Below, piece after piece: positions 1 through 5,425 of a stretch of 11,317 nt of DNA. The translations under genes were made by a program, and so were the position numbers. The stretch comes from an uncultured Granulicatella sp. GTDB lineage: Bacteria; Bacillota; Bacilli; Lactobacillales; Aerococcaceae. Every line of letters starts with the position of its first letter. The stretch's first letter is position 1. A model generated the notes under the pieces. It had not been told where the DNA came from. It did no database searches and was given only the letters and a program-made list of their open reading frames with translations. Where the stretch lies: contig CALIJD010000097.1 in assembly GCA_938017885.1 (NCBI GenBank), positions 1 through 11,317 on the forward strand, written 5' to 3'.

Positions 1-308
1 CAATGTTTAGAGTGGAAGAGAAAGGAAAGTGCTATGCATTGATGACGGAAATTCCTTTCAATAAATTAGGAGTTGCTAGTGAAGAGCGAGTGTTAATCTT
101 AAATGTGAAAATTGATCCGAACACGAAGGAAAAACTATTAACGAATGAAGGTTTCTTTGAAGTATACCATATGAATAAAAAGCATTGGATTTCAATTGCG
201 CTGAATGTATGCACAGATGAAGCACTCATTAAAGAGTGTATCTATTACAGCTACAAATGTGTTGCAAAGAAAGACAATTCTTTACTTTCTAAAAGAGGTT
301 CGTTATAA
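1..308 (+). CDS. MmcQ/YjbR-family protein, 3' part (5' end outside window)
   Basis: The frame is open from the left edge and ends at TAA 306-308, leaving 101 residues from the first visible Met (position 3). That Met is probably internal. The text around it (FRVEEKGKCYALM) matches the middle of MmcQ/YjbR proteins, which normally have about 30 residues before this point, so the true start is upstream of the window. The clearest family signature is the C-terminal YHMNKKHWIS (visible residues 55-64), preceded by LNVKIDPNTKEKL and followed by an acidic helix ending in SY. These are small cytoplasmic CyaY-like-fold proteins with a suggested DNA-binding role. Their biochemical function is not established, so none is claimed here. 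The stop codon overlaps the probable asd -10 box, and asd follows 37 nt later on the same strand. Family assignment is fairly sure; function is unknown. Confidence 0.8.
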   Translation, partial: MFRVEEKGKCYALMTEIPFNKLGVASEERVLILNVKIDPNTKEKLLTNEGFFEVYHMNKKHWISIALNVCTDEALIKECIYYSYKCVAKKDNSLLSKRGSL

Positions 309-309
309 T
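281..309 (+). promoter_or_regulatory. Probable asd promoter inside the upstream gene's end
   Basis: A perfect TATAAT at 304-309 is preceded, with 17-bp spacing, by TTTACT at 281-286 (four of six to TTGACA). The stop codon TAA of the YjbR-like gene is part of the -10 hexamer. Transcription would start near 316, giving a leader of about 30 nt that carries the asd ribosome-binding site AAAGGAG at 332-338. Predicted by eye only. Confidence 0.6.
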
Positions 310-345
310 TTTCAACATAGCGTTTTAGCAAAAGGAGATTTTTTT

Positions 346-1338
346 ATGGTAAATATTGCAATTGTAGGAGCGACAGGGGTCGTTGGAACAAAAATGATTG
401 AACGGTTAGAGGAAAGCAACTTACAAGTAGACCACTTATATCTACTTGCCTCAGCACGTTCAGCAGGGAAAGTACTACAGTTTAGAGGAAAAGAGTATGT
501 AGTCGAAGAATTAACGGAAGACTCCTTCAAGCGTGATATTGACTACGCCATCTTCTCAGCAGGCGGCGGCACTTCATTGAAATTTGCGCCCATCGCAGAA
601 CGTGACGGAGTGATTGTCATCGATAACTCAAGCGCATGGAGAATGGATCCAGAGATTGATTTAGTCGTACCGGAATGTAACGCACCAACATTAGAGCGCA
701 AAATTATCGCAAATCCAAACTGCTCAACGATTCAATCGGTAGTGCCATTACGTCCATTGCATGATGCTTTTGGATTAAAACGTGTGGCTTATACAACTTA
801 CCAAGCTGTTTCAGGTTCTGGACAAGCAGGGATTAATGATTTAAGAAATGGGGAAAAAGGGGAAGCTCCAACAAATTACCCACACCCAATTTACAATAAT
901 GTATTGCCACATATCGATGTATTTTTAGAAAATGGCTATACAAAAGAAGAAATGAAAATGATTCAAGAAACGCGCAAGATTCTTGGCTTATCAGATGATG
1001 TAGCTGTGACAGCCACTTGTGTGCGTGTACCTGTATATAACTCACACTCTGTAGAAATCAATGTAACTTTCGAAAAAGATACAACACCGGAAGAAATTCG
1101 TGCATTATTAGCAAAAGCACCAGGCGTAATCGTATTAGATAAACCTGAGGAAAATGTGTATCCAACACCATTACAAGCAACTGGACATGACGAAGTGTAT
1201 GTGGGACGTATTCGCCGTGACATTTCTCAACCAAACAGCTTCCACATCTGGTGTGTGGGCGACAATATCCGTAAAGGTGCTGCAAGCAATGCTATCCAAA
1301 TTGCGGAGTACATTGAAGCGCACAATTTACGTAAATAA
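346..1338 (+). CDS. asd: Aspartate-semialdehyde dehydrogenase
   Basis: A 330-residue cytoplasmic enzyme of the usual family length. It makes L-aspartate-4-semialdehyde from aspartyl phosphate with NADPH, the branch point towards lysine/diaminopimelate, threonine and methionine. The NADP-binding loop GATGVVG is at residues 8-14, a second glycine-rich stretch SAGGGTS at 71-77, and the catalytic cysteine is C126 in NPNCST. The acid/base histidine is H234 in RVPVYNSHS; the usual Gly before His is Ser here. Start at ATG 346 is chosen because an AAAGGAG ribosome-binding site sits 8-9 nt upstream and the protein begins directly with the Rossmann strand. The frame stays open further upstream to 205, but that would add a non-homologous extension inside the preceding gene. 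A promoter overlaps the end of the upstream gene. The stop codon falls at the left tip of a long palindrome that probably provides the terminator. Confidence 0.97.
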   Translation: MVNIAIVGATGVVGTKMIERLEESNLQVDHLYLLASARSAGKVLQFRGKEYVVEELTEDSFKRDIDYAIFSAGGGTSLKFAPIAERDGVIVIDNSSAWRMDPEIDLVVPECNAPTLERKIIANPNCSTIQSVVPLRPLHDAFGLKRVAYTTYQAVSGSGQAGINDLRNGEKGEAPTNYPHPIYNNVLPHIDVFLENGYTKEEMKMIQETRKILGLSDDVAVTATCVRVPVYNSHSVEINVTFEKDTTPEEIRALLAKAPGVIVLDKPEENVYPTPLQATGHDEVYVGRIRRDISQPNSFHIWCVGDNIRKGAASNAIQIAEYIEAHNLRK

Positions 1339-1616
1339 TGAAATAGAAGACTGGGCACTTGGGTGACAGTATAGTGAATAATGTTGATTACTCCAAATCC
1401 TTACGGATATCTTCATAATAGCTATAACGTTGCACTGGTTCGAGCCTAGGTCTCTCACCTTTAAAGCCTCAAAGGGAGCGTACGGAATAAAATTCCTACG
1501 CTCCCTTTTGCGCATTTAATGCCATTCCACGTTATGGCTATTATAGAATCCGTAAGATTTTTCGTAATCAACTTTCTAATAAGCAAAAGTTGCCCAGTCT
1601 TCTAATGATTATTTAC
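1331..1616. repeat. Long imperfect palindromic element (copy 1), MITE-like or structured RNA
   Basis: The two halves of this roughly 286-bp stretch are complementary over most of their length. Pairing blocks found by eye are 1331-1339 with 1608-1616 (9 bp), 1344-1357 with 1591-1604 (14 bp), 1383-1391 with 1564-1572 (9 bp), 1395-1399 with 1556-1560 (5 bp), 1401-1408 with 1548-1555 (8 bp) and 1415-1430 with 1529-1544 (16 bp, one G-U). The core hairpin is 1471-1482 with 1497-1508 (12 bp) plus 1484-1488 with 1492-1496 (5 bp). That is 78 pairs in nested order. The outermost arm contains the asd stop codon. No convincing coding frame is present. A partial second copy in the same orientation follows groEL at the right edge. 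It may be a non-autonomous mobile repeat, a dispersed intergenic repeat, or a folded RNA transcribed with asd. No target-site duplication is obvious. Confidence 0.75.
1471..1509 (+). terminator. Core hairpin of the palindrome, probable asd terminator
   Basis: A 12-bp perfect stem AAAGGGAGCGTA / TACGCTCCCTTT, then one bulged C and a further 5 bp GGAAT / ATTCC closing an AAA loop. Four T residues (1506-1509) follow the stem. The only other terminator candidate between asd and the ABC operon is the weaker inverted repeats further right. The short T-run before G makes efficiency uncertain. On the minus strand the hairpin is followed by TTTGAGG, so it is less terminator-like there. Confidence 0.6.
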
Positions 1617-1773
1617 TCCACTACACTCAACGGTTAGGTTAAAAAAGGTTTTGTTGAGGATGGAAAAATGAGATGTATCGTTTATGATACGTATTAAAAA
1701 TGATGCATTTTTAGAAATTTAAAAGTGAGTGTAACAATTTTGTTACGTCACAGTATTGTTACACTCTAAAAAA
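1617..1773. promoter_or_regulatory. Spacer with successive inverted repeats; candidate operator at 1727-1766
   Basis: No gene is visible. The stretch holds CTCAAC 1626-1631 / GTTGAG 1653-1658, GTATC/GATAC around 1675-1690, AAAAATG/CATTTTT around 1696-1712, and a perfect 12-bp repeat GAGTGTAACAAT 1727-1738 / ATTGTTACACTC 1755-1766. The last also contains a nested GTAACAA/TTGTTAC pair (1731-1746), so the half-site TGTTAC occurs three times in about 35 bp. This arrangement, about 60-100 bp before the -10 of the ABC operon, resembles a repressor operator, but no family-specific consensus is recognised. It could equally be a hairpin in a leader transcript. Confidence 0.4.
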
Positions 1774-1828
1774 TCAAAAGCAGGAAGCAAGTTTTTCCGC
1801 TTTTGAAGAGGATAAAATGTGATACAAT
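1774..1828 (+). promoter_or_regulatory. Probable promoter of the ABC exporter operon with an adjacent inverted repeat
   Basis: An extended -10, TGATACAAT (TACAAT at 1823-1828), lies 27 nt before the first ABC gene. There is no good -35 at 16-18 bp. In its place lies the inverted repeat TCAAAAGC-A-GGAA (1774-1786) / TTCC-GCTTTTGA (1795-1806), 12 bp with one bulged A. A weak -35 covered by a dyad suggests regulation at this site, but the regulator cannot be named. The hairpin lacks a following T-run, so it is a poor terminator candidate. Confidence 0.5.
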
Positions 1829-1855
1829 AAAAGTACTATTGATGTAAAAGGAAGT

Positions 1856-3586
1856 ATGATTGTGAATCGATTAAAACCTTATTTAAAGCCATATTTGAAA
1901 GAAACAATATTGGCACCTTTATTCAAATTATTCGAAGCAATTTTGGAGTTATTAGTACCGCTTATAATGGCAGTCATCATTGACAAAGGAATTGGAAACC
2001 AAGATACCTCCTTAATCCTTGGTCAAGGGGCTATTTTAATCGTCCTTGGGATTTTAGGGGTCGTCGTGTCCATTACGGCCCAATATTATGCAGCTAAAGC
2101 GGCAACTGGATTTACAGCGGAAGTGAGACAGGCGCTTTTTTCAAAAATTCAATACTTCAGTTTTTCGCAACTCGATGCGCTGGGAAATGACACTTTACTG
2201 ACGCGTTTGACGAGCGATATGAATCTTGTGCAAAATGGGTTAAACATTGCGCTGCGTTTGTTGCTTCGTTCGCCGTTTATCGTCGGTGGGGCGATTGTAA
2301 TGGCCTTTGTTGTGAATGTGGAAATGGCATGGACGTTTGCCATAACAGTTCCAATCTTAGCAGTCGTCGTATTCGGAATTATTTACTGGACAATTCCAAT
2401 GTATCGCCGGGTTCAAGGGCAACTAGATCGTATTATGCGTCTCGTTCACGAGAATTTACTAGGTGTTCGTGTGATTCGGGCATTTAACCGCGAAGAAAAA
2501 GAAATTCAGTCGTTTAGAGAAGATACCGAAGCCTTGAATCAGGCGCAACAAAAGGTGAGTGCTCTATCAGGAGCTATGAATCCTATTACGTTTGTGATTG
2601 TGAATCTAGCGCTTATCGTCATTTTATATAGTGGGGCGATAAAAGTGGATACAGGAACGTTGTCAAAAGGAGACGTCATCGCCTTAACAAACTATATGTC
2701 ACAAATTCTAGTAGAGCTTGTAAAATTAGCCAATCTTATCGTGTTAATGACGAAATCCGTTGCGAGTGCGGATCGTATTGACAATATTCTATCAATGGAA
2801 CCGGATATGGTCGAAGGCACCCAAGATGTCAATCCAGATAGCGATGTAGCAGTGGCGTTTAAAGACGTGACGCTGACATATCAAGGGGACCAAAATGCAG
2901 CACTTAACCATATCTCCTTTACCGCGTTAAAAGGACAAACCATCGGCGTTATCGGTGGGACTGGTAGTGGGAAATCGTCTCTTGTGAATATGATTCCTCG
3001 TTTCTATGATGCAACCCAAGGAAAAGTGGAAGTATTCGGCAATGACGTTCGTGACTACCGATTTGCATCGATTCGTGGCGCAGTCGGAATGGTCTTGCAA
3101 AAGGCGCAACTCTTCCGTGGAACGATTGCCGACAATGTCCGTTTTGGATATGCATCTGCTTCAAGTGAAGTCGTAGAACAGGCACTCGGTGTCGCTCAAG
3201 CCAGCGAATTTGTTGAAACGAAAGAAGGCGGACTGGATTATGGCATTGAACAAAATGGACGCAACTTATCAGGTGGGCAAAAGCAACGGATGACGATTGC
3301 CCGTGCGATTGCGAAACAAGCACCAATTTTAATTTTAGATGATAGTGCTTCGGCATTAGACTTTGCGACCGATGCAAAATTACGTGAGACCATCAAGAAC
3401 CAAACGCCACGTCCAACAACCTTTATCGTGTCGCAACGGGCGGCTTCTGTGCAGTACGCAGACTTAATTCTTGTGCTTGATGAAGGGAATCTGGTCGGCA
3501 AGGGCACGCATGAAGAGCTATTAGCCAATAACGAAATTTATCAAGAAATTTACTATTCACAATTTCCAAAGGAGGATGAAGCATGA
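1856..3586 (+). CDS. Heterodimeric ABC exporter, half with degenerate ATPase site (EfrA/YfiB-like)
   Basis: A 576-residue half-transporter, with six membrane helices in about residues 15-300 and an ATPase domain after about 335. Walker A is GGTGSGKSS (367-375), the signature is LSGGQ (471-475) and Walker B is ILILDD (491-496). The residue after the Walker B aspartate is Asp496 instead of the catalytic Glu, and the H-loop residue is Gln527 (SQR) instead of His. These changes mark the catalytically impaired partner of heterodimeric exporters such as TM287/288, BmrCD, LmrCD and EfrCD. The partner is the next gene, overlapping by 4 nt (ATGA). Such pairs expel lipophilic drugs or dyes; the substrate here is unknown. 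Start choice: AAAGGAAG (1847-1854) is too close to ATG 1856 but well spaced for GTG 1862, so the protein may be two residues shorter. Upstream dyads hint at a dedicated regulator. Confidence 0.93.
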   Translation: MIVNRLKPYLKPYLKETILAPLFKLFEAILELLVPLIMAVIIDKGIGNQDTSLILGQGAILIVLGILGVVVSITAQYYAAKAATGFTAEVRQALFSKIQYFSFSQLDALGNDTLLTRLTSDMNLVQNGLNIALRLLLRSPFIVGGAIVMAFVVNVEMAWTFAITVPILAVVVFGIIYWTIPMYRRVQGQLDRIMRLVHENLLGVRVIRAFNREEKEIQSFREDTEALNQAQQKVSALSGAMNPITFVIVNLALIVILYSGAIKVDTGTLSKGDVIALTNYMSQILVELVKLANLIVLMTKSVASADRIDNILSMEPDMVEGTQDVNPDSDVAVAFKDVTLTYQGDQNAALNHISFTALKGQTIGVIGGTGSGKSSLVNMIPRFYDATQGKVEVFGNDVRDYRFASIRGAVGMVLQKAQLFRGTIADNVRFGYASASSEVVEQALGVAQASEFVETKEGGLDYGIEQNGRNLSGGQKQRMTIARAIAKQAPILILDDSASALDFATDAKLRETIKNQTPRPTTFIVSQRAASVQYADLILVLDEGNLVGKGTHEELLANNEIYQEIYYSQFPKEDEA

Positions 3587-5328
3587 GACAGAAAACTCAA
3601 TGGGAAACGATTCGTAAGGTCCTCTGCTACATCCGTCGCTACCGAATTTACTTTGTAGCGTCCATTCTTTTGGCAAGTGTGAATGTATTTGGGACCTTAA
3701 TGATTCCAAAATTAGTTGGGAAAGCCGTGGACCAAATGCTCGGCACTGGCCAAGTCTTCTATGAAGGACTATTTGCCATCCTATGGCAGATTGCACTCTT
3801 TACATCCATGGCAGCGATTGCGCAGTGGTTTATGAACCTCAGCAATAACAAGATGACGTACTCGGTTGTGCGAGACCTTCGTAGAGACGCGCTTGAAAAA
3901 ATCGAGACATTACCGCTCAGTTATTTAGATATTCATCCAGCTGGAGAAATCGAGAGCCGTATCATCGCGGATGCAGATCAATTTGCGGATGGATTACTAA
4001 TGGGATTCACGCAGTTATTTACGGGTGTGATGACGATTCTAGGAACGTTATTCTTTATGCTTAGTGTGAATATGACATTGACGCTTGTAGTAGTCGTGGT
4101 GACGCCAGTATCCTTCGTGATGGCTAGTTTTGTCGCGAAGAAATCCTATCATTTCTTTAAACAGCAATCGGAAATTCGTGGCGACCAAACGGCCTATATG
4201 AATGAGATGATTGAGGGGATACGAGTGGTCACGGCCTTCCAGCAACAAGAAAAAGTCATCGAGGACTTCTCAGTGATTAATAGGGAGTTGACGGATGTTT
4301 CTCTAAAGGCCATTTTCTATTCAGCGATTACTAATCCAGGTACAAGGTTTGTCAATAATATGGTGTATACCGTAGTAGGTGTCTTTGGAGCCTTCTTTGT
4401 TATTCAAAGAGGGGTAACAGTAGGACAACTCACTTCCTTTTTAAGTTATTCTAACCAATATACGAAACCATTTAATGAAATCTCAGGAGTCATTACCGAA
4501 CTTCAAAATGCGATAGCCTGTGCCAATCGTGTATTTGAACTGTTGGAACAACCGTCTGAACGTCCAGAGAGAGAAGGTGCTGCGTCTCCTGAAACCTTTG
4601 ACGGAGCAGTCGAATTTAGCCATGCGGACTTCTCTTATGTGAAAGGTCAACCGCTGATTGAAGACTTTTCGCTGGATGTCAAACCAGGGCAACGCGTGGC
4701 AATTGTCGGTCCAACCGGAAGTGGGAAGACGACGTTGATTAACTTATTGATGCGTTTCTACGAGATTAATGATGGTAAACTATCGATTGATGGCCATTCG
4801 ATTGAAGATATTACGCGCCATTCATTACGTAATGGATTCGGAATGGTGCTTCAAGAAACGTGGCTTCAAACGGGAACTGTCCGTGAAAACATCACGATGG
4901 GAAATCCAACGATTAGCGAAGAAGAGATGATTCGTATCGCTAAACTCTGCCATATTCATGGATTCGTGAGTCGTCTACCACAAGGGTATGATACGGTCAT
5001 TTCAGATGACGGTGGGGACTTCTCACAAGGGCAAAAACAATTGCTCTGCATCGCGCGTGTGATGATGGGACAACCGAATATGCTGATTTTAGATGAAGCA
5101 ACGTCTTCCATCGATACACGTACCGAGTTGAAGATTCAAGAAGCCTTTCAACATCTGATGGAAGGACGAACGAGTTTTATTGTAGCGCACCGTTTATCGA
5201 CGATTCGTACAGCAGATGTGATTCTCGTCTTGAAAGACGGACATGTCATTGAAAAAGGAAATCATGCCAGCTTGATTGAGCAACGTGGATTTTACTACAA
5301 TCTCTATCAAAGTCAGTGGCAACATTAA
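3583..5328 (+). CDS. Heterodimeric ABC exporter, half with canonical Walker B (EfrB/YfiC-like)
   Basis: A 581-residue half-transporter with a six-helix membrane domain in about residues 15-310, followed by an ATPase domain. Walker A is GPTGSGKTT (376-384), Walker B is MLILDE with Asp504 and Glu505, and the H-loop is His536 (AHR), all intact. Its signature motif is the variant FSQGQ (480-484) instead of LSGGQ. In the dimer the intact Walker A/B faces the LSGGQ of the partner, forming the hydrolytic site, while this variant signature faces the partner's Asp/Gln site. That is the expected division of labour in a heterodimeric exporter. The start ATG 3583 overlaps the upstream stop codon and has AAAGGAGG at 3568-3575, so the two subunits are probably translationally coupled and made in equal amounts. 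A strong terminator follows at once. The exported compound cannot be inferred from sequence. Confidence 0.94.
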   Translation: MRQKTQWETIRKVLCYIRRYRIYFVASILLASVNVFGTLMIPKLVGKAVDQMLGTGQVFYEGLFAILWQIALFTSMAAIAQWFMNLSNNKMTYSVVRDLRRDALEKIETLPLSYLDIHPAGEIESRIIADADQFADGLLMGFTQLFTGVMTILGTLFFMLSVNMTLTLVVVVVTPVSFVMASFVAKKSYHFFKQQSEIRGDQTAYMNEMIEGIRVVTAFQQQEKVIEDFSVINRELTDVSLKAIFYSAITNPGTRFVNNMVYTVVGVFGAFFVIQRGVTVGQLTSFLSYSNQYTKPFNEISGVITELQNAIACANRVFELLEQPSERPEREGAASPETFDGAVEFSHADFSYVKGQPLIEDFSLDVKPGQRVAIVGPTGSGKTTLINLLMRFYEINDGKLSIDGHSIEDITRHSLRNGFGMVLQETWLQTGTVRENITMGNPTISEEEMIRIAKLCHIHGFVSRLPQGYDTVISDDGGDFSQGQKQLLCIARVMMGQPNMLILDEATSSIDTRTELKIQEAFQHLMEGRTSFIVAHRLSTIRTADVILVLKDGHVIEKGNHASLIEQRGFYYNLYQSQWQH

Positions 5329-5339
5329 TCTAAAACTAA

Positions 5340-5379
5340 AAAGAAGCGTAGACTCTATTAAAAGGGTCTACGCTTCTTT
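5340..5379. terminator. Bidirectional terminator between convergent operons
   Basis: A 14-bp stem AAAGAAGCGTAGAC (5340-5353) / GTCTACGCTTCTTT (5366-5379), extended inward by a T-G and a C-G pair around a short A/T loop. It begins 12 nt after the stop of the second ABC exporter gene. Read on the minus strand, the stem is followed by a longer T-rich tail, so it also serves the convergent ABC-F gene ending at 5426. Confidence 0.9.
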
Positions 5380-5396
5380 GCGTTGCTGAAAGTAGA

Positions 5397-5418
5397 AAAT
5401 TATCATATATGATAATTT
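5397..5418. repeat. Perfect 22-bp A/T-rich palindrome
   Basis: The sequence AAATTATCATAT joined to its exact reverse complement ATATGATAATTT, with no spacer. It lies 8 bp beyond the stop codon of the minus-strand ABC-F gene, between that gene and the shared terminator. It may be a second weak terminator stem or a protein-binding site. Nothing further can be said. Confidence 0.5.
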
Positions 5419-5425
5419 CAAACGA

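Noticed and set aside
205..345. An N-terminally extended asd product starting at 205
   Set aside because: The extra 47 codons overlap the YjbR-like gene in another frame, have no family similarity, and ATG 346 has a strong ribosome-binding site followed directly by the Rossmann motif.
1431..1460. A tRNA gene or tRNA fragment around GGTTCGAGCCT
   Set aside because: The T-loop fits, but the outer T-stem pair fails, no complementary 5' acceptor strand lies about 70 nt upstream, and no anticodon arm can be formed.
1474..1505. CRISPR-like repeats in the gene-free stretch
   Set aside because: Only inverted, not regularly spaced direct, repeats are seen, and no cas gene is in the window.
1331..1616. 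T-box or other known leader riboswitch
   Set aside because: No T-box sequence or specifier arrangement is present, and the element lies after asd and far from the start of the next gene, with its own terminator-like core.
2949..3377. A 142-codon open frame on the minus strand within the first exporter gene
   Set aside because: It is antisense to conserved ATPase motifs, with low-complexity composition and no recognisable domain or ribosome-binding site.
5397..5418. A Fur/PerR/Zur box
   Set aside because: The half-sites read TTATCATAT inward and do not match the TGATAATNATTATCA order of that family's sites; the location after a stop codon is also unsuitable.
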